From positions 1-7,070 of the forward strand of contig JAKSAU010000207.1 of the NCBI GenBank assembly GCA_022361535.1: a stretch of DNA of 7,070 nt. The letters run 5' to 3'. This DNA is from Desulfobacterales bacterium. Lineage in GTDB: Bacteria; Desulfobacterota; Desulfobacteria; Desulfobacterales; Desulfobacteraceae. Positions 1-6,168 of this stretch are shown one piece after another. The first letter of the stretch is position 1. Each line of letters starts with the position of its first letter. The position numbers were made by a program, and so were the translations under genes. Under the pieces are notes generated by a model. It was not told where the DNA came from. It made no database searches and was given only the letters and a program-made list of their open reading frames with translations.

Positions 1-2
1 AA

Positions 3-854
3 ATGAAAAAAGTTACCGTACTTGGTGCAGGCATTATGGGAGCAGGTATTGCCCAATGCGCTGCACAGGCAGGGTTTGAAGTCAGCCTAAGGGATATGGA
101 GGACCGGTTCGTTGAAAATGGGATCACTACCATCAAGTCCAATCTGGCCCGGGCTGTCTCCAAAGGCAAAATGAGTGAAAATGACGCAGATGCCGTTATG
201 GATCGGATCACCGGCACCACAGACCTGACCATGGCTGCTAAAGAAGCAGATCTGGTCATTGAAGCGATCATCGAGGTCATGGATATAAAAAAGGAAGTGT
301 TCAGGGAGCTGGACACCATCTGCAAAAAAGAAGCAATCTTTGCCTCAAACACATCCGGCCTGTCCATCACTGAAATGGCTTCAGCCACCAGCCGGCCGGA
401 CCAGTTTATCGGCATGCATTTTTTCAATCCCGTACCTGTAATGAAACTTGTGGAATTGATCAGGGGATTTACCACCTCGGACCAGACCCTGAATATGGCA
501 AAAGATTTTGTGGATAAAATAAACAAAACAGCCATTGAAGTAAAAGAAGCGCCTGGGTTTGCTGTCAACCGTATTCTTTGTCCCATGATCAATGAAGCCA
601 TATTTGTCCTGGCTGAAGGCATTGCCTCTGCCGAAGACATTGACAATGCCATGACCCTCGGCGCCAACCATCCCATCGGACCTTTGGCCCTGGCAGACAT
701 GGTCGGACTGGACACAATGCTTCTTGTTCTTGAAGGGTTTCATGCTGAAATCGGAGAAGACAAGTACAGGCCTGCCCCCCTGCTCAGAAAGATGGTACGG
801 GCCGGATACCTGGGCCGTAAATCAGGCAAAGGCTTTTACGATTATACCAAATAA
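3..854 (+). CDS. hbd: 3-hydroxybutyryl-CoA (3-hydroxyacyl-CoA) dehydrogenase
   Basis: This cytoplasmic enzyme oxidises (S)-3-hydroxyacyl-CoA to 3-oxoacyl-CoA with NAD(P), the third step of beta-oxidation, and can run in reverse. The 283 residues match the usual length of stand-alone Hbd/PaaH-type proteins. Seen in the sequence: an N-terminal Rossmann fold with the dinucleotide motif G8-A-G-I-M-G13 and D31 at the end of the second strand, which favours NAD. The catalytic set follows: S118 in SNTSG, H139 in HFFNP, E151 and N189 in the APGFAVNR motif. The spacings (21, 12 and 38 residues) are those of the well-studied human enzyme. The C-terminal helical 3HCDH domain runs from about 184 to 280 and ends in the family-typical [11 protein letters not shown]. 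The ATG at base 3 gives a standard N-terminus, but its ribosome site lies outside the window. A 64-base gap separates it from the acyl-CoA dehydrogenase gene, probably in one transcript. A crotonase gene upstream would be expected but cannot be seen. Confidence 0.95.
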   Translation: MKKVTVLGAGIMGAGIAQCAAQAGFEVSLRDMEDRFVENGITTIKSNLARAVSKGKMSENDADAVMDRITGTTDLTMAAKEADLVIEAIIEVMDIKKEVFRELDTICKKEAIFASNTSGLSITEMASATSRPDQFIGMHFFNPVPVMKLVELIRGFTTSDQTLNMAKDFVDKINKTAIEVKEAPGFAVNRILCPMINEAIFVLAEGIASAEDIDNAMTLGANHPIGPLALADMVGLDTMLLVLEGFHAEIGEDKYRPAPLLRKMVRAGYLGRKSGKGFYDYTK

Positions 855-918
855 GCCCCTTTTGTTACGCAAGCGATATTTTCGTTAACCGTAATCAACT
901 TTTTTTAAGGAGGAATAC

Positions 919-2730
919 ATGGCACAGCAGGTTGCAGACCGCAGAGATGTGGACTTTGTTCTCCACGAACAGCTCAAGGTCGAAGAATTAAGCCAGTATG
1001 AACAGTTTGAAGATTTCAATAAAAAAACCATTGATATGGTGGTTTCCGAAGCCCGGAATTTGGCTTTAAAAGAGCTTTTGCCCTACCTTAAGGAAGCAGA
1101 CGAAGAAGGGTGTACCTTTGACGGCGGCAAAGTAAGTGTTCCCAAAGCCTTTCACAGGGCCTACAAACTATTTGCCGAAGGCGAATGGATCGCCATGAGT
1201 GATGATCCGGACTGGGGCGGCCAAGGCATGCCTGCCACGGTGGCCCTGGCAGCCAACAACTATTTTAACGGTGCCAATTATCCGTTTATGCTCCACAATA
1301 TACTGGCCCATGGTGCTGGAAAGCTGGTTGAAGAGTTCGGTACGGACGAGCAAAAAAATCTTTACCTGGAAAATATGTATACCGGTGTCTGGGGCGGGTC
1401 CATGCTGCTTACCGAGCCTGAAGCTGGCTCTGATGTCGGGGCATTGACCACCAAAGCCGTTCCCAATGATGACGGTACATACACCATTACCGGCAATAAA
1501 ATCTTCATCTCTTCAGGTGAAAACGATCTGGTGGAAAACATCATTCATCCGGTTTTAGCCCGCATTGAAGGAGCCCCCGCAGGCACTGCCGGTATTTCCT
1601 TGTTTTTGGTTCCCAAAATCTGGGTAAACGATGACGGCTCTTTGGGGGAAGCCAATGATATTGTCTGCACCGGCATAGAAGAAAAGATGGGGATTCACGG
1701 AAGCCCCACCTGCTCCATGGCTTTAGGCGGCAAAGGCAAGTGTATCGGTACCCTGCTTGGCCAGGCAAACAAGGGTATGAGCCACATGTTTGTCATGATG
1801 AATGAAGCAAGGCTTCATGTGGGTATGCAGGGCTTTGCCTGTGCGTCCACGTCCTACCTGAACGCACTCAACTATGCCAAAGAAAGGATTCAGAGCCCTG
1901 CGATTACAGCGGCCAAAGGCTCTCCAGGTGTTTCTATCATCAAGCACCCGGACATCCGGCGTATTCTGTTAAACATGAAATCCCACACCGAAGCCATGCG
2001 GTCCATTCTCTTTTATGTGGGTTATATGGAAGACATGATCAAGGTTGCTAAAACCGATGAAGACAAGGCTAAATACCAGGGAATTATTGATGTGCTTATC
2101 CCGGTAGCCAAGGGATATATCACGGACAAGGCCTTTGATTTATGCTCAGATGGTGTACAGGTGTTTGGCGGATACGGATTTACAAAAGAATATCCCCAGG
2201 AACAGTTGCTTCGGGACTGCAAGATTACCCAGATTTACGAAGGCACCAACGGAATCCAGGCTGCCGATCTTCTGGGCAGAAAACTTGGCTTGAATAAAGG
2301 CAAGGCATTTACAGACCTTATAGCAGAAGTATCCAAAACCATAGAAAACGCAAAATCAATTGACTCCCTAGCTTCCCAGGCTGAAGCATTGGAAAAAAGT
2401 TTGACCCTGCTGATGGAAACCGCACAGACTTTAGGCGGTCTTATGGGAGAAGGCAAAGTTGAAGCAGCTTTTGCCCAGGCTCATCCGTTCTTGCACGTCA
2501 CAGGAGACGTTCTCATGGCCTGGATGCTGCTGTGGCGGGCAACCATTGCCGCAGAAAATCTGGATGGAAAACCAAAGAAAAAAGATATTCCTTTTTACAA
2601 AGGCATTCTTGCTTCGGCAAAATTCTTTACTTCGTCTGTCCTGCCTGCAACACGTGGAAAAATGGAAGCCATAAAGGCGTGCGACACCATTGCAATAGAA
2701 ATTGAAGATGAGGCATTTGCATCAAAATAA
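919..2730 (+). CDS. Long-form acyl-CoA dehydrogenase (DmdC-like, with C-terminal extension)
   Basis: This FAD enzyme introduces the 2,3-double bond into an acyl-CoA, the first step of beta-oxidation, and normally passes electrons to electron-transfer flavoprotein. At 603 residues it is about 200 longer than the classic ~380-residue dehydrogenases and belongs to the ~600-residue class that includes DmdC (methylmercaptopropionyl-CoA dehydrogenase). Seen: a short N-terminal extension, then the dehydrogenase core with MLLTEPEAGSD at 162-172 (flavin and substrate contact), VFGGYGFTKEYP from 415, and the catalytic glutamate E441 in QIYEGTNGIQ, the position used by DmdC. Residues from about 465 to 600 form the extra helical C-terminal domain. 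The start is fixed by a strong AAGGAGG at 907-913, 5 bases before the ATG. The next gene starts 26 bases downstream. Chain-length preference cannot be read from sequence; butyryl-CoA or another short acyl-CoA is a reasonable guess from the neighbours, but DmdC relatives act on varied substrates. Confidence 0.92.
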   Translation: MAQQVADRRDVDFVLHEQLKVEELSQYEQFEDFNKKTIDMVVSEARNLALKELLPYLKEADEEGCTFDGGKVSVPKAFHRAYKLFAEGEWIAMSDDPDWGGQGMPATVALAANNYFNGANYPFMLHNILAHGAGKLVEEFGTDEQKNLYLENMYTGVWGGSMLLTEPEAGSDVGALTTKAVPNDDGTYTITGNKIFISSGENDLVENIIHPVLARIEGAPAGTAGISLFLVPKIWVNDDGSLGEANDIVCTGIEEKMGIHGSPTCSMALGGKGKCIGTLLGQANKGMSHMFVMMNEARLHVGMQGFACASTSYLNALNYAKERIQSPAITAAKGSPGVSIIKHPDIRRILLNMKSHTEAMRSILFYVGYMEDMIKVAKTDEDKAKYQGIIDVLIPVAKGYITDKAFDLCSDGVQVFGGYGFTKEYPQEQLLRDCKITQIYEGTNGIQAADLLGRKLGLNKGKAFTDLIAEVSKTIENAKSIDSLASQAEALEKSLTLLMETAQTLGGLMGEGKVEAAFAQAHPFLHVTGDVLMAWMLLWRATIAAENLDGKPKKKDIPFYKGILASAKFFTSSVLPATRGKMEAIKACDTIAIEIEDEAFASK

Positions 2731-2756
2731 TAAAACAGTTTAAAGGATTTAAAACC

Positions 2757-4007
2757 ATGAAAGACGTAGTCATCGTATCAGCCTGCCGTACTGCCATTGG
2801 GGCATTCGGCGGCACACTTAAAGATTTAAACGGCGCTTATATCGCAAGCGTAACCATGAAAGAGGCTGTCAAACGTGCCGGTATTGACCCGGCTATCATT
2901 GATGATGTTCGTTACGGCACCTGCGTGGAGCATCATGACACCTTGAACACCACCCGTGTGGCAGCCCTCATGGCAGGTATCCCTGATACGGTTCCCGCCG
3001 CCACCATCAACCGGGTCTGCATCTCCGGCATGGAAGCGGTATTGTCCGGTATGGCAATGATCCAGGCCGGTATGGCCGATGTCATACTTGCAGGAGGTGT
3101 CGAACACATGTCAGGTGTTCCCTATACCGTACCGAAAGCAAGATGGGGCTGCCGCCTCCAGGATACCCAGTTTGTCGATGCCATGATCCATGCCCTGCAT
3201 TGCGGTTCCCACGTTCTTCCCTTTGACGATACAACGCCCTTGAATACAGCCGAGGCCCCTGCATCTTACTTCATGGGCAAGCCCTATATCATGGGTCATA
3301 CTGCTGAATTCGTGGCCCAGCATTTGGGTATTTCCAGGGAAGAGATGGATGAGGTTGCACTTCGTTCTCACAACAATGCAGAACGGGCAACACAAGACGG
3401 CAGTTTTGCTGATGAAATCGTTCCCATTGAAGTGCCCCAGCGCAAAAAAGATCCCCTTATTTTTGATAAGGACGAACATTTCAGGCCTGGCATGACCATG
3501 GAAAAACTGGCATCCCTGCCCCCTGCATTTGTTCCCAAAACCGGTAAAGTTACTGCCGGAAACGCGTCCGGCATCAATGACGGCTCCACCGGTATGATCA
3601 TCATGTCCGCTGACAAAGCCAAAGAACTGGGACTTACTCCCATTGCCAAAATTAAAGCCACTGGTATGGGTGCCTGCCACCCGACCATCATGGGGATTTC
3701 CCCTGTACCGGCAGTAAATAGTCTGATGGAAAAATCCGGCCTTACCATCAATGACTTCCAGCTTATTGAGGTGAATGAAGCCTTTGCTGCCCAGTACCTG
3801 GGCTGTGAAAAGGAACTTGGCTTAAACCGCGAAATAACCAACATCAACGGTTCCGGCATCGGCCTTGGACATCCTGTAGGCTCCACTGGTGCAAGGATCA
3901 TGACCACATTGATGTACGCCATGAAAAAACGGGGTGACTCCTTAGGTCTTGCCACCCTTTGCGGTGGCGGCGGTGTTGCCATGGCTTGCGCCATTGAGAT
4001 GCTTTAA
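2757..4007 (+). CDS. Thiolase (acetyl-CoA C-acyltransferase family), with enlarged substrate loop
   Basis: Thiolases cleave 3-oxoacyl-CoA with CoA to give acetyl-CoA plus a shortened acyl-CoA, or run in the condensing direction. All catalytic landmarks are present: nucleophile C88 in NRVCISGMEA, N340 of the NEAF motif, H372 in GLGHPVGSTGAR, and C402 in the CGGGG motif near the C-terminus. The 416 residues exceed the usual ~392. The surplus lies in the loop domain between about D141 and G180, where the usual 17-residue spacing is 39, so about 22 residues are added. The residue after C88 is Ile rather than the common Gly or Ala, and the usual HMGxTAEN reads IMGHTAEF. These changes leave the exact substrate open, so acetoacetyl-CoA is only the default. 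AAAGGA at 2742-2747 precedes the ATG by 9 bases. It is the last gene of the hbd/acyl-CoA dehydrogenase unit and completes the beta-oxidation spiral. Confidence 0.92.
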   Translation: MKDVVIVSACRTAIGAFGGTLKDLNGAYIASVTMKEAVKRAGIDPAIIDDVRYGTCVEHHDTLNTTRVAALMAGIPDTVPAATINRVCISGMEAVLSGMAMIQAGMADVILAGGVEHMSGVPYTVPKARWGCRLQDTQFVDAMIHALHCGSHVLPFDDTTPLNTAEAPASYFMGKPYIMGHTAEFVAQHLGISREEMDEVALRSHNNAERATQDGSFADEIVPIEVPQRKKDPLIFDKDEHFRPGMTMEKLASLPPAFVPKTGKVTAGNASGINDGSTGMIIMSADKAKELGLTPIAKIKATGMGACHPTIMGISPVPAVNSLMEKSGLTINDFQLIEVNEAFAAQYLGCEKELGLNREITNINGSGIGLGHPVGSTGARIMTTLMYAMKKRGDSLGLATLCGGGGVAMACAIEML

Positions 4008-4029
4008 TTAAATCGCGATTTAGAACTAT

Positions 4030-4066
4030 AAAAAGGGCGGACTTGTCTTTTGGGTCCGCCCTTTTT
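4030..4066. terminator. Bidirectional intrinsic terminator
   Basis: A perfect 13-bp stem (left arm 4030-4042, right arm 4054-4066) has a GC-rich core GGGCGGAC and an 11-base loop. The A run on the left arm and T run on the right arm give a U tract whichever strand is transcribed. It lies between the thiolase stop at 4007 and the convergent rhodanese stop at 4078, so it most likely ends both transcripts. Confidence 0.93.
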
Positions 4067-4077
4067 TACATTTTTCT

Positions 4078-4662
4078 CTATTGGGCTTCGGGATAAGCCA
4101 GTTTTGAATCGACTTTATAAGTCCAGGGCAGCCCCTCATTTTTCCAGCCGCCCATCATACGTTTACCGTTGAACTCACTGTCCGGGTTTTTGATTTTGTC
4201 CCCTTCAAACCCGCCCATCATATTGTAAACCTTCTTTGCCGGCCATCCCGCAGCGACAGCCATGTCAGCGGCAGCACAGGAGCGCCCGCCGCTTCGGCAC
4301 ATAAAAATCAATGTGTCTGTGGCAGGGTCGAATCGTTTTTTCAGGTCAGCCCCGAAGGTATCATTGGTTGTCATTCCATACCCTTTGGTGGTGTGCATTC
4401 CTGTCCAAAATTTTACCGGCACATGATAAGCAATGGTAGGATGCCCCACCAGGACATACTCAGGGCGGGTTCTGACATCCACAATAAACACATTTGAATC
4501 CTTCATTGCCATTTTGTAGGCTTTCACAGGGTCCACATCTTCGCCCTTGTGATATAGCTTTTTAACCGGGTAGTTAAAACTTACATCTCCTGCAAACCCA
4601 GAGGTGTAGCTAGCCCCCATGAACAGGACAACCAAAACAAAAATCCATTTTGCTTTCTTCAT
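4078..4662 (-). CDS. Secreted (periplasmic) single-domain rhodanese-like protein
   Basis: Rhodaneses carry a sulfane sulfur on an active-site cysteine and move it between donors and acceptors; the physiological partner here is unknown. Taken from the ATG at 4662 the protein has 194 residues. Residues 1-24 form a signal peptide: positive MKKAK, then a hydrophobic core WIFVLVVLFMGA, with probable cleavage after A24 (GFA|GD). The rhodanese fold follows, with an early VDVRTRPEY motif and the active-site loop C122-R-S-G-G-R-S, then GW and the GGFEGD segment typical of the family's C-terminal part. Reading can be extended upstream to an ATG at 4722, adding 20 basic residues, but that start lacks a ribosome site and would bury the signal peptide, so the shorter form is preferred. 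The gene converges on the thiolase and is divergent from the CoA-transferase operon. Nothing links it to beta-oxidation; a role in periplasmic sulfur (or selenium) chemistry is only an inference from a presumed sulfate-reducing host. Confidence 0.9.
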   Translation of the reverse strand: MKKAKWIFVLVVLFMGASYTSGFAGDVSFNYPVKKLYHKGEDVDPVKAYKMAMKDSNVFIVDVRTRPEYVLVGHPTIAYHVPVKFWTGMHTTKGYGMTTNDTFGADLKKRFDPATDTLIFMCRSGGRSCAAADMAVAAGWPAKKVYNMMGGFEGDKIKNPDSEFNGKRMMGGWKNEGLPWTYKVDSKLAYPEAQ

Positions 4663-4669
4663 TTTTTGT

Positions 4670-4674
4670 CTCCT
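4670..4674 (-). promoter_or_regulatory. Ribosome binding site deciding the rhodanese start
   Basis: On the - strand AGGAG lies 7 bases before the ATG at 4662. This supports the start that exposes the signal peptide. No comparable site precedes the alternative ATG at 4722. Confidence 0.85.
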
Positions 4675-4817
4675 ATTTTTGATCTTGCGTTGAAAGGCAT
4701 TTTTCGGCCTTTTGAGAACCATGAAACAATTGGAAACTGTTTTTGAAATCTGACTGCCGTATGAAAAAGAATAGTTAAGAAAAATCGAACGAATCAGAAT
4801 ATTTAAGTACTATGTCA

Positions 4818-4847
4818 GCTATAAGATAAGAAACTGTTTTTTGTCAA
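4818..4847 (-). promoter_or_regulatory. Candidate sigma-70 promoter for the rhodanese gene
   Basis: The - strand carries a consensus -35 box TTGACA (4842-4847). An 18-base spacer leads to TATAGC (4818-4823), or a 17-base spacer to TTATAG (4819-4824), as the -10 box. Transcription would start near 4811 and give a leader of about 150 bases. The leader contains a small hairpin, AAAGGC at 4693-4698 pairing with GCCTTT at 4707-4712, just upstream of the ribosome site region. The -35 is perfect but the -10 is only partial, so confidence is moderate. Confidence 0.5.
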
Positions 4848-5015
4848 GATACGCATCAAAAATATGCCAGAATATATTTGACCACATCCAAAATATGAAG
4901 CCTCTACAGATCTATTCCATTTGGTATTGGAGTCTTATGCGTACTTATCCTTGTCAACTTTACAAAAATTTAAGCCTTTTTTATTTGTTTTAAGACAATC
5001 GCCCGTACTGAGACC

Positions 5016-5094
5016 GGCTCGTTTATCCTAAGAAACGGCTGCCGCATTTTTTGCAAAAATACGCCTGATGCCTTTTTCTTAGGATAAACAAGCC
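5016..5094. repeat. Long imperfect inverted repeat (palindromic element)
   Basis: The outer arms are a perfect 15-bp inverted repeat: GTTTATCCTAAGAAA at 5021-5035 and its complement at 5075-5089. Beyond a single C/A mismatch (5020/5090), GGCT at 5016-5019 pairs with AGCC at 5091-5094. Inside, GGC 5037-5039 can pair with GCC 5070-5072, and the centre is a hairpin ATTTTT (5046-5051), loop TGC, AAAAAT (5055-5060). The whole segment could form a cruciform or a long RNA hairpin. There is no T run after it, so it does not look like a terminator. It lies 94 bases before the gctA start and just upstream of the candidate gctA promoter. It could be a small non-autonomous mobile or REP-like element, or an operator region; the sequence alone cannot decide. 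Confidence 0.85.
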
Positions 5095-5107
5095 TGGGTG
5101 CAAGGGG

Positions 5108-5136
5108 TTAACTCTTTTCAATGCAGGAATGATAAA
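5108..5136 (+). promoter_or_regulatory. Candidate promoter for the CoA-transferase operon
   Basis: TTAACT (5108-5113) and GATAAA (5131-5136) are separated by 17 bases and match four of six positions of the sigma-70 -35 and -10 consensus each. Transcription would begin near 5143, giving a leader of about 46 bases. The match is modest and was found by eye in AT-rich sequence, so it could be chance. It lies just downstream of the palindrome at 5016-5094. Confidence 0.35.
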
Positions 5137-5188
5137 AATGTGATATCCAGACCCTGAATAATATCAGGATCATGTTTAAGGAAATAAA

Positions 5189-6166
5189 ATGAAAGCTGAT
5201 ACAAGCAAAGTCATGTCAATCAAAGAGGCGGTTTCAAGGTTTATGACAAATGGGGCTCACATCTCCGTAGGCGGATTTACCCTGAACCGAAATCCCATGG
5301 CTGCTGTTTACGAAATTATAAGACAGGACTTCAAAGATCTTCATGTTTATGCCCATTCAAACGGTACAGGTGTGGATGAGCTTATAGGCGCAGGCTGCGT
5401 TAAACATATTGAGATTGCCTATGCAGGAAACGGCAAGACTGCCCCCACCTGTATCCGATTCAGAAAGGCCATCCAGGATGGAACTGTTAAAATTGAGGAT
5501 TACTCCAATTTCATGATGACCCTCAGGTTTCAGGCCGGGGCAATGGGTGTGCCCTTCATGCCTGTTTTGTCCGGCTTTGGCAGTGATATTGTTTCCAAGT
5601 GGGGATTTTCAAAAGAGATTCGAAAAGAAAATCCCAAACTGCCCGACGACAAACTCGTTGTTATGGACAATCCGTTCGGGACTTGGGGCGATGCCGAGAA
5701 AGTGGTGCTGGTACCTGCGATCAACCCGGATGTCACATTCATCCATGTACAAAAAGCAGACACCATGGGCACCTGCCGAATGGAAGGCTTAACCTTTGCC
5801 GATGTAGAACAGGCCAAGGCATCCAAAACCGTTGTGGTAACATGCGAAGAGCTTGTCGAGCCTGAAGCGTTAAGGGATCTCCCCGAGCAGAATCAGCTGC
5901 CCTTTATCCATGTATCAGCCGTCTGCCATGTCCCGTTTGGAGCCTACCCTACAGCAACGTACCGGTATTATGACTATGACTCTGATTATTTACGCGCCTA
6001 TGCCGATGCTGCAAAAGACGAAGGCCAGTTCGAACGATTTCAGAAAACCCATGTGTATGGGGTAAGCAGCCAAAAAGAGCTTCTTGATCTTGTTGGGAAA
6101 GACAGGCTTGCCACCATAAAGGCAGACCCGGAAACCGGCTATGCTGTGAACATGAAAAGAGGTTAA
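5189..6166 (+). CDS. gctA: CoA-transferase subunit A, glutaconate CoA-transferase family
   Basis: This is one half of a class I (family I) CoA-transferase that moves CoA from a donor such as acetyl-CoA to a carboxylic acid, in the cytoplasm. The 325 residues match the ~320-residue GctA subunit of glutaconate CoA-transferase, and the resemblance runs end to end. Landmarks are the N-terminal KVMSIKEAVSRFM helix, the G28-G-F30 turn followed by NRNPMAAVYEIIRQ, the EDYSNFMM segment, the AGAMGVPFMP stretch, the DNPFG motif and the late PFGAYPTATY and YDYDSDYL motifs. AAGGA at 5178-5182 lies 6 bases before the ATG. The B subunit follows after only 2 bases, so the pair should be translated together. 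Family members differ in substrate (glutaconate, other short or dicarboxylic acids; the cholesterol-ring hydrolase IpdAB is a distant relative), so the symbol marks the family rather than proven glutaconate use. The nearby beta-oxidation genes suggest a fatty or dicarboxylic acid substrate. Confidence 0.9.
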   Translation: MKADTSKVMSIKEAVSRFMTNGAHISVGGFTLNRNPMAAVYEIIRQDFKDLHVYAHSNGTGVDELIGAGCVKHIEIAYAGNGKTAPTCIRFRKAIQDGTVKIEDYSNFMMTLRFQAGAMGVPFMPVLSGFGSDIVSKWGFSKEIRKENPKLPDDKLVVMDNPFGTWGDAEKVVLVPAINPDVTFIHVQKADTMGTCRMEGLTFADVEQAKASKTVVVTCEELVEPEALRDLPEQNQLPFIHVSAVCHVPFGAYPTATYRYYDYDSDYLRAYADAAKDEGQFERFQKTHVYGVSSQKELLDLVGKDRLATIKADPETGYAVNMKRG

Positions 6167-6168
6167 GT

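Larger units (their letters stand above)
4663..5188. other. Divergent intergenic region without a gene
   Basis: This 526-base AT-rich stretch separates the rhodanese gene from the CoA-transferase operon. It holds the candidate promoters for both, a 79-base palindrome, and a 12-base direct repeat (GAAACTGTTTTT at 4733-4744 and 4830-4841), the second copy lying inside the rhodanese promoter spacer. Only very short reading frames are present and none has a convincing ribosome site. I see no tRNA or recognisable riboswitch. It is longer than the other gaps in the window, so additional regulatory content is plausible. Confidence 0.75.

Noticed and set aside
864..894. Weak inverted repeat between hbd and the acyl-CoA dehydrogenase gene (GTTACG/CGTTAAC or TTACG/CGTAA)
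   Set aside because: Stems are only 5 to 6 pairs with large loops or a bulge and no following T run positioned as a terminator, so it is not a supportable signal.
3111..3994. Two long - strand open frames (189 and 208 codons) opposite the thiolase gene
   Set aside because: They lie entirely antisense to a gene with all thiolase motifs, overlap each other in different frames, and show no recognisable domain or ribosome site. They are shadows of the coding strand.
4663..4722. Upstream extension of the rhodanese to an ATG at 4722
   Set aside because: No ribosome site precedes 4722, while AGGAG is ideally spaced before 4662. The longer form would bury the signal peptide behind 20 basic residues.
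4952..4957. A second TTGACA on the - strand, read as another rhodanese promoter
   Set aside because: No acceptable -10 box lies 16 to 18 bases downstream of it, so the box alone is not enough.
4895..4993. A 32-residue open frame in the intergenic region, rich in Tyr, Trp and Leu
   Set aside because: No Shine-Dalgarno sequence precedes the ATG, the composition simply reflects AT-rich sequence, and nothing else supports translation.
5016..5094. The palindrome considered as an integron attC site or an intrinsic terminator
   Set aside because: Its ends read GTT...AAC outward, the reverse of the RYYYAAC...GTTRRRY layout of attC, and there is no T run after either arm to act as a terminator. No integrase is present.
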